A stretch of DNA of 64,000 bases from Sphaerosporella brunnea (Eukaryota > Ascomycota > Pezizomycetes > Pezizales > Pyronemataceae): assembly GCA_008704415.1 (NCBI GenBank), contig VXIS01000220.1:18355-82354 (forward strand). The letters run 5' to 3'. Shown in pieces: positions 10,252 to 22,590 of this stretch. The first letter of the stretch is position 1. Every line of letters starts with the position of its first letter. The position numbers and the translations under genes were made by a program. The notes below the pieces were generated by a model. That model saw nothing but the letters and a program-made list of their open reading frames with translations. It made no database searches and was not told the DNA's origin.

Positions 10252-13200
10252 TAAGGGGAGGGGAGAGGGGAGGAGGGATGGTCGTCGATTAGGAAATGAC
10301 CCAGCTGGCCACAGTGATGCGAGGAGGCTGTTGTATTCGGTCGGGGAAGGGGTGTGCTAGCATAGCTGGTTGTCGGCGTCGGCTCGATGGTATGTAAAGA
10401 GGTTGTAGGGAAATAGTCAAACCTAAGCGACCCCTGGCTGAGTGGAAAGTAATTGTAGCGTAGGGCTGGCGGTATCTTGTTAAGTGGGCCCTGTGCCGTT
10501 AGGATGGCAGGTGTTGGTTATGAGAGGTGTACCTCAGGAAGTCGCCGAGGCAATCCCGTCGGTCGATGTCCCGGAGATCCTTCCTGTCTGGGTGCAAGTG
10601 TTGGTGCTGGTGTAGGAAAACCAAATGCTGGACCACATCTAGACCCAGAAACAAACGTACCGATGGGTTTCGCCCCCTCCGTCGGGGTTGTCGATCCGGG
10701 TCTGGACAAATAGCTCGGGGGTTCAGGATTTCCACAGTGCGGTTCTAAGCCGTCCTATAGCTATAACTGAGCTCACTTTCAACCTTAGGTTCTAGCAATT
10801 ATCACAAAATGTATTCTATTTGTATTATAGGCAAACGTCCGCAGTTGATCTAGTTGAGCTGCCGGAGCAGTGAGCTTACAGTATCTGTAATAGATCCAAG
10901 GGTAAAAACCGCTGCGGACACCACGCCAACTGTAACTAGTGTTCCTAATAACCGTTCGAAAAAGCTGGGCGAGGTGGGCAGACGATATAAAGAAAGCAGG
11001 GCTGTCTGGGCTGCGAGTGATATGCCGTGAGTTCAATTGGAAATTGCTACTGTAAATGTTGTAAGAACAGTGGGTGAACATCGAACCCGTCACAACGGAC
11101 AAACTTACCAGCAACTGGACCTGAATGCGATGACAGACCTTTCGGTGGAAGCTGTTGAGCATCAGATTCCTGTCTGCCAGTGAACTCGCTTCGTCTACTG
11201 CTGCTGGTTCCGAGTCCGTGCTGGCGACAGACTAGGCTTCTCACGGAACCGTGACTGCCGATCCTATCGACGGACGGGGAGCAAAAAAGAGGACGCTCAC
11301 AATCACATCACCTCTATGGAGTGAAATCCAAGCGAGGTACTGGAGTGAATGGCAATTGGCAGAGCAGAGTGAATTATGGTTTGTACATCAAGTGAAATTG
11401 TCCCCTTTGTGCTCAGGAGCGTGAACCCTGCCAGCGAAGCCAGCTCAAACCGTCCTCCCGTCTTTTTTAGTAGCCTAGGCCGTCCGACTGGCTGACTGGC
11501 TACAAGGAACACTGACCGCAGTTCCGCACCCTCGATCTCGACCGCTTCATCTCCCTCTCCATGGCATTTTCCCCCCTCCCCAAGCTAAACAAGCCACAAT
11601 AACAACACCAACAGAAACAAGATGAAAGCCCGACCGCTACGCTACGTCGATGCGTTCAGCGATCATCGCTATGGCTTAGACCACGGGGGGCGGCCTTCTG
11701 CAACAACTCCTCAGCCGCCCCCCAACGATATCAATACTGGAACATAGCCCCCGAATCCAAGCTCCCAGCTGATGGAGAAAATACCCCAGTACCCCAGTAT
11801 ACGCTGGTTTCCGAAGTTGGCCTTGTGGTAGACCGGAGGTAAGTAAGCGTTGGAAAAAGCTTTCGGCCGATTGCCAGAAAGTCAGAAGCAAAAGGCCACC
11901 ACCGGATTTGAAGGAGTGGAAAAACCTTCTTCGAACTCGTTGGCGGGTCGGGATGCTCCTCCCGGGTCTTGGAGATTTGTGGAGCAAGCAGGTGCGGTGG
12001 CGGTGTCGGTGTTGGTGGTGATGAGGGGAGTAGTAAGATGGCAATGCTGGGTCTTCATTGCGCGAGGGTGTGGATGATGCCAGCATACGCTGGCTCTGGG
12101 TGTGGTGGTCAGCGAGAAAGCTATGAAAAAAAAAAGGCTTTCGCCGAATTACCTGTCGGTTAGATATCGTCCAACACCAGACCAAGGGAAGAAAGAAACG
12201 CCCTCCGGCAGTCTTGTGGGGCGCGTTGCCCCAACTTTTGGCTGACCAGCCTCGAGGATATCGGGGAATAAGCGGCGGCGATGCGGCTGTGGCGGATACT
12301 GAGGGGCAGCGTCGTTGATCAAGAAGTCGCTGAGGTGTCCGAGTTGGTCCCAGTCGATGCTGCAGGTGAGGTTGCTATTGTGGATGGAGAATACGCTCTC
12401 TGGTTCCGAACGTCGAATTCATTGTAAACGGCGTGAGTCGTAGCGTCGCAATGGCTGGTTAGGGACGCATACTTTATGGCAAACCGATGGTATGTCATGG
12501 AAACATGCTGTAGGTCATCGAGCATTCGAGACGGAGAAGGAAGAACCGCAATGGGCAATGAAGTGAAACCACTTGGCGGGCCGGGAAGTCCCTCCTCAAG
12601 ATTTTGCGGGCGGTGTTGGTGTTGGTCTTTATGAGGGGAGTGCTGGTTGATCAGAATGTCGCCGAGGCAGTGCGGGTGTGGGTGTCCGAGTGTGCTACAA
12701 GGCGTCGAGACCACATCTGGTCCCGGAACCAAAACAGAAGCCCAATGACTCCGCACCCTGTCGCCTTCTTCCGGATCCATGTGGTAGGGCGCTAGCATAC
12801 ACTCGGTGGTTCCGAATGTCCACTTTATGGCAGCTATCTAGGACGTCTTTACTTCGAAAGAATGCCATTGAGAAAGACTTTGTGCCGATTGCCTTTGTGT
12901 AGATACCGTCGATCATCAGACGCAGACAACAGAGCTTCCACCCCCCCCCCCCCACCAAAAAAAAAGAAAAAATCAGGCATTGCAATCGCCATTCTCTTTC
13001 CCTTGCCTTTTTTTCTCCCTTGCTCTCAATATCGGTACTTAGGCTGGGAATTGGCGCGGTCTTGGTACACATATTGGTGTTAGGTACTTCGTATTGATTG
13101 CCCTTGCATGGATACAAAACTGTCACATCGACTTCCCATTTTCCATCCGCCGCAGTGGTAGCCGACAGAACGCTTGCCATCTGATCAGGAAATGCCCATC

Positions 13201-13908
13201 TAATGTGATGTACGACCTTAGATGATGGCGGTGTTCTGAAATTATGACTGGAGAGTCTGGTTGCAAGGCCTGCAATGAAAACAGAGGCTGCATTGAAATG
13301 AGGAGGTGGCTACTCTGTAGTTACAACCTAGAGGCGAAAACCGGGAGGATTGGCTGGGGAGAGTGGAAGATGAAGAGAAGGAGCATGATGAGCAGGGTAT
13401 TTGGGAATAGGGGAATCTAACCAAAGGTAATTGACACGAAGTCTTTCTCAACGGCATACTTGGTGGGTACACACCTACTAGGCAGCTTGGACGTTCGAAA
13501 CCGAATGCACAGGATCTATGACCCCATGCCAGAAGGATAATACAAAACTTTTCGTGGTTTAACTGTAAAAGCCCCTATCTAACAAAAAAACAAAAAAACA
13601 AAACCCCTTTTTTAGCAGCTCAACGAGCCCAATTGCAGCCGGACTGCTACTAGGAACATTGCCTCTACCTCCACAAAAACTGCGATATCTCTACCCCCTC
13701 TCGCCTGCCCTAACCCACCCTCATCGTATACGCCCCGGGGATCTGACGAGGAATGGCTAGATGTAGCCGCTGTGCAAAACTTCGGCGGTGCTGTCGACGC
13801 TCAGGCATTGAAAGTGCCAAACTGGTTGCGGAGTACGGTGCGGGGTACGCTGGCGGTCGTGCCAGCACGCAAGCCCAGGGTCAGTCCGAGAGATGAAGCT
13901 CACCTCAC

Positions 13909-13967
13909 AGCCGGCCATGCATAGTACATTGCCAGTATCAAACTGGGCGTACTATGCATGGCCGGCT
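13909..13967. repeat. Perfect 19-bp inverted repeat with 21-bp loop
   Basis: AGCCGGCCATGCATAGTAC at 13909-13927 is exactly complementary to 13949-13967. The ATGCAT core is itself palindromic. It could form a cruciform, or it could be the remains of a foldback insertion. Confidence 0.85.
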
Positions 13968-14288
13968 CACCCCGTGCGCTAAGCGCCACTTTGGAACCAA
14001 TCGATTGATTGGGCGAGCGCGAGGCGAGGTTGGTGTTAACAGCTTTACCCCCCTTTGTCCTTTCTACTACCCTCCACAACCCCCACATTTCCTCGCGATC
14101 CAGCTTACCCCTTGAGCTCTGCTCTACCGCATTCCCCTACCATTTGGTGGTTGGATGAAAAAGAGGCTGACTTTGCGGTAGAGCAGAGAATCGTCGAACT
14201 TCAGGGTAAGCTGGATGGCGAGGAGATGATGAGGGATGGATGGGTAGTAGAAAGGCAGTTTGACCGCTGAAGTGATGGAGGTGGGCGG

Positions 14289-14316
14289 TGTCGACGGCCA
14301 GCGTTGGCCGTCGACA
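14289..14316. repeat. 12-bp perfect inverted repeat, 4-bp loop
   Basis: TGTCGACGGCCA (14289-14300) and TGGCCGTCGACA (14305-14316) form a tight hairpin at the end of the cyclophilin homology. It looks like a foldback generated at a rearrangement breakpoint. Confidence 0.75.
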
Positions 14317-14960
14317 GAAGGTAAGGCTGGTCGTGCTTGATGAAGTTCTCATCCCCGAACCTGTTGCCGTAGATGGACCTGCCACCGGCGCCCTGTGCGG
14401 TGATGTCAGTTAATTTTTTTCTTCGCTCCTGGTCAGATGAAAGTACTTACGCCGCGGGGGAGCAAGCTCAATGCTTGCGGCGGCGGCGGCGGTGGCGGCC
14501 CGGGGGGTGATGTGAGCTGATCGTGCCTCTTGACGAAGTCCTCGTCCTCGGACCTGTTGCCGTAGATGGACCTGCCACCGGCGCCCTGTGCGGTGATGTG
14601 AGTTAGCTATTCCTTCGTTCCTGGGCAGATGAAAGAACTTACGCCGCGGGGGAGCAAGCTCAATGCTTGCGGCGGCGGCGGCGGTGGCGGCCCGGGGGGT
14701 GATGTGAGCTGATCGTGCTCTTGACGAAGTTCTCGTCCTCGAACCTGTTGCCGTAGATGGACCTGCCACCGGCGCCCTGTGCGGTGATGTCAGTTCATTT
14801 TTCCTTCGTTCCTGGTCAGATGAAAGAACTTACGCCGCGAGGGAGCAAGCTCAATGCTTGCAGCGGCGGCGGCGGCGCCGGGGGGGGGGGGGGGGGAGTT
14901 AATGGTTGGTGTTTGCGGGAGATTGCAGCCGGTGAGAGGGAGCGCGAGAGGTAGTGCGCA
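14297..14960 (-). pseudogene. Cyclophilin-type PPIase fragment, tandemly triplicated
   Basis: On the minus strand three tandem units start at 14776, 14585 and 14392 (period 191-193 bp). Each begins after an AG and reads [12 protein letters not shown], the GGKSIYG.xF motif of cyclophilins. Downstream, the 14392 copy continues [19 protein letters not shown], matching the cyclophilin DENF..KHD..G.LSMANAG block. The 14585 copy keeps FVKRHDQL, and the 14776 copy is already altered. Between units lies a GTAAGT...CACCGCACAG segment that looks like an intron, plus a GGC-rich stretch. The N-terminal half and the rest of the fold are missing, so this is a non-functional duplicated fragment. Confidence 0.8.
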
Positions 14961-15055
14961 TCGCCAGCACACGCTGGTTCCGATGGTCGACGTGCTGGCA
15001 GGTAAGGAGCATCGCGTGGTCCTGCTGGCGAGTAGAGCAGATAGTGGGGGTTGTG
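14930..15055. repeat. Direct duplication, copy at 16440-16560
   Basis: The segment CCGGTGAGAGGGAGCGCGAG...GTCGACGTGCTGGCAGGTAAGGAG...CTGGCGAGTAGAGCAGATA at about 14930-15050 recurs in the same orientation at about 16440-16560 with roughly ten substitutions. Each copy carries CTGGCAGGTAAG, which reads like a 5' splice site, so the pair may be duplicated gene fragments. Confidence 0.75.
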
Positions 15056-15059
15056 GACT

Positions 15060-18000
15060 AGATGGTAGAGGTGTAATGGATAGGAAACGTTGATGGGAGT
15101 GGGTCCTAAGAGAGAGAGAGAGAGGATTTATTGAAAAGGATGTGCTAGCTCACACGACCGTCCGAGTCCGTCTGCTCGACGCCGTGGCAAATACGTTTGC
15201 TGAATCCTCGAACCTCTAGCTCGCTCATACACGTCCAAGCAAAAGTTGCCCATTGCGCATTTGTGCTTATAACATCTCACTGCTCCAGCCAAAATGCTAA
15301 CCCCTACGCGGTAAAGCACACAGGATTTACAAGTACTTTACATACAAGGGGTATCTTTCCTCAATGCTTTGCGGTTGTGTAATGGCGGTAACTACTCAAG
15401 TCGGTCTTTACGGCGCGAAATTTGTAATGGCATATCCAATACAAGTACCTGCTTGAGTACCTGCGTAACTCTAGATTTCACCCCTAGGAGTCCTTAAATA
15501 AAAGCGGGGTCCCTTTTTACACACCCGATGCTGCCAAATTCCGACGTAACCAGCTGTTACTGATCTAGGCATAATAACCGTGCCAGTGAGGAATGACATG
15601 GGGATTACGAACATGAGCACTGGGAAAGCTTTTTTTTTACTGTCTAGACAGCTCTTCTATGGGTTGCAAAATATAAGCGTAAAATGCGCATTGCCTGGCC
15701 TGAAAATGTCAGCTGCCAAACGGCGGCGATGTCGGGAAGGGGGAAGTGCGTGGGTGGCCTACTATCAAAGTGGTTATTAGGTTAGAAGCCTTAACTGAGC
15801 TCATTTGTTATTCACACATATGTAGCATCATAAGTTTTGATACAAAATAACTCAATTCTATCTATTAAAAACAAACATGAAGTTGCTCCTGCCAGTTCAG
15901 ATGCGGCAGGGGCTATCGATTTCACCGCATGGTTACTTCAAGTTCAAACCCCTCTTGTTCTGCTCCTTTTCCTTATTTCTCGCAATAAAAACCTGATCCA
16001 ACCACCATAGATGGTCAAACCTAAACCCCAAGTGGGGACTGCATAATTGCCCGGGTCCGTCTCCCTGGAGATGTATGGTGATGAGGGGAATAGTCGTTGA
16101 TCAGGACGCCGCTGAGGCAGTGCGGTCCCAGTGGTCCCTGTGGGAGTGGGTGGGTAATACCAAACCACACCCAGACCCAACCCCAATACGCCGTACTCCG
16201 TCGATTTCTTCCCGCTCCAGGAAATGTCGTAGAAACCCTACCTTGGGTTTAGCGGACTGGGGAGGCTATCTATATCGGAGGGATATGGTGGAGCAAGCTC
16301 CAGCAGCGACAGCTTTTTTAGTGAGGTAGCTTTCGTGACAGCGAAACATGTTAATTCATCCAGCAGCCAATCGGGCAGTTCTTGCCATCCATTTTTATCG
16401 ACCTCGATCTCGAATGGGTTGGTCTTGTCCGCGGGAGGACCCGGCCGGTGCGAGGGTGCGCGAGAGGAAGTGCGTATCGCCAGCATACGCTGGTTTCGAT
16501 GGTCGACGTGCTGGCAGGTAAGGAGTATCGCGTGGTCTTGCTGGCGAGCAGAGCAGATACTCGTCAAACCCAGAAAAAAAAAGTACCTGTTTGAAGACTT
16601 GAGGTGTTCGCTGTAAAAGCGTGCGTCAAGCTCCGCAGTTCGTCTTGATGAGCTGCAGGGGGGTATGGTCCCAGTAGATCCTACTGTTATATGTCAGTGC
16701 CTGAGGGATGTGAGAACATCGGTAGATCTTACCAACTCAGGCGCCCTGATGGCAAACATCGACGCCAGCTTCATGGCAATCCACGAAAAAAAAACCTCAT
16801 GTTCGATGTCGTGGGAGGACTTTCGCTCTCTGGTTGCGAACATCGACTTCGTACTAGGTACTTAAGTACTTGGTACTTCTTAAGCAATCAGTGAGTCTGC
16901 TACGGAAACAGACTTTCGGCCACTTACCTGTACCGGACTAAGGCTGGAGAAAAACCTGGAGAAAATGGCCACCCCTCCTCGGTGTTGTAGAAGCCCATTC
17001 TGCCAATTAAGTTGCGGCGCAAGCCTCCGGAGGTAGTGTTCTCGGGATCGCCGCGTCGGACCACCTTGCGCTTATATATAATTATTAGTGTCGGTGCCCA
17101 AGGAGTGTGCAAATGTGAGTGGATCATACCAACCGGCTCGCGCTCGCTGGTCCCTAACGTCAACTTGACGGGAGCAGGTGTGGGGTACCATCAGCCTGTC
17201 CCAGTGGACTCCCTCATCTCAATTGTATGCAACGCTTGTGGAGTACAGTGATGATAACGATGCAGATCGTGAGGATGAGAGTGCTTTGGCGGCCGGGTGT
17301 CTCAAGGACAGCGCAGGGGAAAGGAGCAAGTGGGCAGACGCAACGCGTTATGCTTGAAGCACTTGTCCATTGGAGGGTATTGTGTCAGGGGTACTCATCG
17401 CAGTCCCGACGTCAGCCACGGCCCCATGAAGAGGGGCACTGAAATACTCCTTTGAGCCCAGAAGAGCGAGATAGCAAAAATTCAAAGTGTCAACGGAACG
17501 CACCAACACCACTCGATGGTAAAAACCCAAGTTCCGCCAGGTAGGCTTCGCTCGAGGAAGGAAGATGCGCTCGAAGCCTTTCGCAAAGGAAGGAATCAAG
17601 GGAAGGACAGTCCGGTGCACACTGGCTGTCCGAAACAACAGAAAGTAGCGGGATAGCAGCGGAAAAACAAAGAACAAACAAACACAGTGTACTTATGGAA
17701 AAGTAACTGTAGACAAGTGTTGAGACCTGATGGCGATGAGGACGACGAAGCCAGCAATGACAACATCTTCGCTACATCAAACCAATCCAAGTCAAGCGGG
17801 TATATATCTGTAAACTAATGGATATATTTGAGGCTATAGAAGCAGGAACAGGAGCGGGAGGAGTTGGGGGCGTTGGAGGAGTGCGGATGGCAACGAGGAA
17901 AGAAGGTCGAGAGTGGAAAAACCGCGGCTATTTATAGTCGAAGCGCAAAAGGCCGTAAGGCCCGGGTCGGCAGGGGGTGGCGGGCTCGCAACGAGCTGCT

Positions 18001-18300
18001 ACAGGTGCTGAAGACCCCTCACAGGGTGCTTGTGTCCGGACAGCAAGCGCTGCAAGTTTAAAGAGGAATTGCGAGAGAAAGGCTGCTGCCTTCTCTTTGA
18101 CGGCGAGCTCTGGATGCTCTCTGCACAGCCGTTGAGTTGCAGCTCTCCGCCGCTCTCTGCAGCTCGCTGTTGGCGTGGCGGGGAGCAATGTGGCCGCCAC
18201 TCATATGGCGACGAACCACTTTCCCGCCAAAAGAAACTCCCTAAAACGAAGTAAAGATCAAGCGCAACTATACCCCCGTAGACGCAGCGCTATTGCGTTA
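15060..18300. other. Gene-free repeat-rich stretch
   Basis: Apart from the duplicated block at 16440-16560 and members of the dispersed family, no frame here shows protein-like features. A T8 run lies near 15632. TATA-like strings (17078, 17805) are present without a supported gene. Confidence 0.4.
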
Positions 18301-18754
18301 AATAGACGCGCTCTTGAAGGGCTCAAATCGAGTTTTCGAGTTTTTATTTGCCCCGCCTTCTCCGAGCATCCGACGCCAGTCGACCACAACAACCAGCCAG
18401 CCCTTTGCCTTCACACCACGTCTCATATCGCTTTACCATGCAATGCGTTACTTCCGTAACGCACAGCGGCTCATAACCAGCAGTTCGTTCGCAAGAGCGT
18501 CAGGGCGCGGTGCACTTTCATCATGGCATGTCACTCGATATACCGTTGGAGCAATTTTCCCCACGGGAAGGGCTCAAATTAACGGAAAACCAAATCGCGT
18601 AAAAGAGTGCCGCAAAGTTAGAGAAAGAACTGCACAACGGCTGTCCACGAATAAGACATCCTTGTACTGTCATAATACCTTCAACTACCACCTCCCCAAT
18701 CGTACCCTTCCTCTCCTACCCATCACCCAAAGTCGGAAGTCACCCCTAAGTTGA

Positions 18755-18862
18755 TGGACATGGATCCCGGAAACACCCCCAAGCCCATGAATCTCAAGTT
18801 CGATCGAGCGCTCCTCGAACAAGACCAGCTGCTATCCGAACTCGCCCTTGATCAATTTTGAG
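18755..18862 (+). CDS. Small open frame, 35 codons, unknown
   Basis: A short acidic/hydrophilic frame starts MDMDPGNTPKPMNLKFD and stops at TGA 18860-18862. Its composition is more protein-like than the surroundings and it could be a first exon, but I could not fix a downstream exon. No family is recognised. Confidence 0.2.
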
Positions 18863-19090
18863 CTCCTCTGGTGTTCCCTCCCACGGGTGATCATGGATTC
18901 GAAGACCTTGGTGCCTCCGGCGAGCTAGGAGCAAGTTATTCAAGATCCCTTTGTTTGTAATCAGGTTTATTGTCTGTATGCGACCGCGAACGATCGTGAC
19001 AGACCCACTATACGTCCCAGCCCCTGTCCTGTCCGCCCCCTCATTGATGCTAGCTCATGGATCAACTGCGGCCACCCAACTACCATAAAG

Positions 19091-19421
19091 GAAAAGTGTA
19101 AAAGAGGTTCAAGATCCCTTTGAGGAAAAGGAGCTAACTGCTGACTCAGAGCTGTTTTGGGACATCGTGCTCCTCGGGTTGGCTCTGCTAGCCGTCGGCA
19201 AGATGATGTTGCGCGACCGTCAAGATTTGAGAATCGCGGATCATGGACTTGAGGTTGTGGGATATTCACACGAGGCCATCAACCGTATGATTGCTCGGCA
19301 CCAAGCGAAAAAAGCGAAAGACAGTTCTGAGGTTGGAGAGGGGACTTCTCAGACGTTTCCTGGTCCCATGTCCATGAGCATTGATTCGGCTCCCGAAAAG
19401 GTCAATACTGGGCATCAATAA
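19091..19421 (+). pseudogene. Open frame with one hydrophobic helix, no ATG at its start; unknown
   Basis: After a TAA the plus frame is open for about 110 codons. An acidic lead (DPFEEKELTADSELF) is followed by a hydrophobic helix (FWDIVLLGLALLAVG) and a charged tail (MMLRDRQDLRIADHGLEV ... HEAINRMIARHQAKK). The first ATG lies after the helix, so this is either an internal exon of a gene whose other exons I cannot place or a relic. The family is not recognised. Confidence 0.3.
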
Positions 19422-20784
19422 AATTAGACTGGTCCAGAGAAACCGTCCCCGGCGCAGACTTGGAACAACCACCATGAACCACTGATCACGGACCTATCGT
19501 ATTTTGCGCTAGATGAGTCCTAAAGACCGGCAATGGTAGAAGCGATCAAGAACTCGAAGCTTGGCAGCACGCTTTTCTCACGTTCGAGCCGGAAGTAGTT
19601 GGAGATGGAGTCCGAGCTGGATGCGACAGCTTCAGGCCACGAATCCAGGGCAGAGAATTCGAATTCTGGGCGGAAACATGGGTGCAGCACAATGGTCGGC
19701 AGCCATTGCTGAATGCTGAGGAAACGTCGAGTGGGTGTTTGGCTGGAAAGATTAGTTGGAGGGCTTACAGGGAGGGAGTTCTTGGACTGGAGTATTGTTA
19801 CATGGGACACAATAAAAGCCGGTCCAAGAAAACATAATAGCAGGAAGGGCTTCTCCATGTAGTGTTCCAGATAGCCAGCCTGAATGGCCCTGACCTGCTT
19901 AAGGCGCTGGCCTATTGATCAGTCAGGCTGCGTAGGCTGGGTATTTGATGTTGAGTGCTTTTCGGTGACGCAACTTCAAAGCTTGTGTAGCCCAGACTTG
20001 AACGTGCACTGACCTTTGGGAAATTTTATAGTTGTAATAAACCGGCTATTTCATCAGCCCAAGCAACCGCAACCGGCTGGCGGACTCCTAAACACTGCCC
20101 GAACCCCCATGGTCCCTCTACCCCAATGTTCGCACCGACCACAATCCCTGCAACTCCGATATTTCCACAGGTACCACCGTTCGCCGCGACCTCGACAGTC
20201 CTGCCTTGGTTAGTCGGCTCGCCTGGATTTCGACCGCCATCGCCTTAAGCTCTCAACACCTAAGCCAGATGCAAGGTGCGCACCTGGGCCTCCACGAAGT
20301 TGAAGGCCTCACCGGAAGCTTGAACGTGTTGGAGCTGCTCCTGGGGCAACTCCTAATTTATGAACTGCAGGATTCGTGGAGTGCATGGGGAAAAGGGGTC
20401 GGATAAGAAAGTGTTGACAGTGGGATATCTTCTAGCATGAAAGAAAGAAAGAGAAGTTACTGCGCGCACAGAGCTGACCATTTCTCCGATTGCTGGTCTC
20501 AGGCATCCACCGTTAGAAACCTCCTTCCACCAGGACTTCGTATCGGTTGATTCCGATGGCTCTGGCAATACGGTGACGGACGGAATGACATTATCCTGGC
20601 CCCGGTCCCAGTGACGGTGGCTCGGGGAAATGCTACATTCTCAAACACCTGCTGTCCAAGCTCATATCGCTTGGGAACTTTGCTTTTGTAGACGCGTGGC
20701 TACAGAACCTGATGTCTCCAGGCTGAAAAGCAGACAGGATATAATCGAACACCTCTTGGGACGCAAGATTCAATCAACAGCACA
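19422..20784. other. Gene-free stretch
   Basis: No supported coding or repeat structure was found. The frames present overlap on both strands and lack domains. Confidence 0.35.
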
Positions 20785-21155
20785 AGGGGTATTCAATTTG
20801 GCTGAAAACGGCACCATATATGAGTACCAGAATATGGACGTCTACTTTTCATTTCAGGCACATAATATGTCTTTTGATTTATATGTCTTTTGATTTTAAT
20901 GATGGTCCGGGATCAATAAAGCTCCAAATACCCCACCGATTATAGTCCTCCAGATAATTGCGGCTCAAATGCTAGCACTCACATCCACCGGAATCAGGCG
21001 GAAAACAAGCGACAAGAGGAAACAACTTTTACGGCGCATAATATGCCCAATTTTAGGCATCTTTTAGTGGGGGTATTCAACTACAACTACCTATTGTGCC
21101 ATCACTAATCAGTGGCCCATATATGGTGCTGTTTTCAGCCAAGTTGAATACCCCT
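20785..21155. mobile_element. 371-bp non-autonomous TIR element
   Basis: Inverted 38-bp termini, 20785-20822 and 21118-21155, begin AGGGGTATTCAA and differ at only a few positions. The interior has no coding capacity and contains a further GGGGTATTCAAC start near 21070, as if one end had been duplicated. A 15-17-bp ATATGTCTTTTGATTT tandem lies at about 20868-20896. No convincing target duplication is visible, so the superfamily stays open. Confidence 0.7.
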
Positions 21156-21829
21156 ACTGTAATAACCAGGAAATTTTCTCGATACTCGAAAGTAGGGTGT
21201 GTAGGTGGCCCCGAGGTCCTTTCCAGACCTTCGTGGACCGTTGAGGACATCAGTTGGAGTAGAGTTGATTCACTCATCCACTTATTTATTTATTATTCCT
21301 GCCGGCATGCAGCCCTTCGGCTATGGCCATACAGAGGTGAAAAGCCGCAGTACAAAGTGAAAGCAAACACACAGCATAGCCAACAGAGGGAACAAGGAAA
21401 ATATTGCATGAAAAACAAAGAAAAACACGTCCAGCTTATCGTTCGGTGGCGGCCTGAACCTCTGGGCCTTTCCTTGGGTTCCGTCCTCGTTGGCAAGCCA
21501 TCTGGTTCGCAGTCACTCAAAATGAGGGTGCCTCTTCCTCCGCCCTTCACCTTCACTCGTCCCCTTCCTCGTCATGCTCCTCCTCTCCTTTGTTCACCTG
21601 TCCCCATCCCACTCCTCTCTCCGCCTCCTTCTCTGAGTCTGTTCCAAGAAGCCATCGTCGAAAGGCTACATTGGTTTGCACTGTTGGAAACGGAAATTAC
21701 ATGAAGAACAGCGCACACCGGCGCGCCTCCTTGGTTTCTTTTTCTCCTATCTTTTCCTTCCGTCCGTCCGTCAGTTCCTTCCATCCGTCCGTCTGTTCCT
21801 TTCTCTTCCGATAGTTCTTTCCTTTCTTG

Positions 21830-22590
21830 CACACGCGCCTTTTGGCCGACTTATGTATATAAACACCCCGAAGCTCCCGCTCCGGGGAACTCAAGAGTGA
21901 ACAATCGATCTTTTCTCTTAACATGCACCAGGAAGAGCTGCAGGGCATTGAAGCCCTTGTAGACGTGGAGTAGTCCTTGCAGCTGGACTTTTTTTGATCA
22001 TATTTTCGATACATCGAGAGCATCAGTCGTCTGGCACTTGCATATCGCGGGCATGCCAGGAGGAGGTGTCGGACAGTCTGTGTGCTTCAAATAGAGCAGA
22101 TACACGCCGTGCTATCAATGCTGCTGGAGGGTATTCTGCCGAAGTACTCGCGCAGGTAACCGTTTGATGTTCGACGCTGAGTGATCGTGGATACCGCTTG
22201 ACAGCCGTTGGTCAGCTGGAACTTGTCGGGCCGGGCCTTGAAAAAATCCAGAGTAGTTCGTGCCCTTGTCTGTTCTAGCCTCCCATGCTGTGCTCCAATC
22301 CTGCTTCATTTCCTCCCTCAATACACGTTTGAGGCAGGAGAGAGAAGTTGCTGCGTCCTTATACCTCGGTAAGCCCGCCGCCCTCTTGGCTAGGCGCTCT
22401 GCTTCTTCATTGCCCGCAATTTTCGTATGGCTGAACGATTACCTTGTGGGCGAATTCGTGCAGTTTGTCGCATGTTGCGGTTACCGCTAGTGCTACTGCT
22501 TGTCCAGGTGCTGGGTGCAGGCCCATGAGTCGTCGGATAGCCGTTTGGTTATCGGTGAAGACCCAAATAGTGCGTCCATACGACTAGGGT
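21830..22590 (-). pseudogene. LINE ORF2 3' end: RNase H domain and C-terminal region, decayed
   Basis: On the minus strand, FTDNQTAIRRLMG (about 22560-22520) and later GNEEAERLAKRAAG (about 22410-22370) are RNase H motifs as found at the end of Tad1-like and related non-LTR retrotransposons. They are followed by LKRVLREEMKQDW and, after a frameshift, RTSNGYLREYFGRIPSSS and QTVRHLLLACPRYASARR, the usual C-terminal zinc-region context. At least two frameshifts and an in-frame stop break it. The reverse transcriptase is absent, and homology stops near a GGC repeat at about 22590. It is a 5'-truncated dead copy. Confidence 0.8.

Larger units (their letters stand above)
9600..17400. repeat. Diffuse dispersed-repeat family (several degenerate copies)
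   Basis: Short conserved blocks recur in similar order. One is a GGTGTTGGTG.. / ATGAGGGGA.. / TGTCGCCGAGGCAGTGCGG-like block, at about 10500-10700, 12000-12080, 12290-12360, 12600-12760 and 16070-16200. A second is a CTTTCGGCGAATTACCTG-like block, at about 9705, 11860, 12140, 12880 and 16910. A third is a CAGCATACGCTGG block, at about 11795, 12080, 12795, 14970 and 16485. None of the copies contains an intact open frame. This appears to be a decayed gene or element family; function and borders are unknown. No other gene was recognised between 10.25 and 14.28 kb. Confidence 0.5.

Noticed and set aside
9614..10360. 248-codon frame with EREGEA repeats
   Set aside because: Frame openness comes from the 18-bp array. 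The flanks belong to the dispersed-repeat family and are not protein-like.
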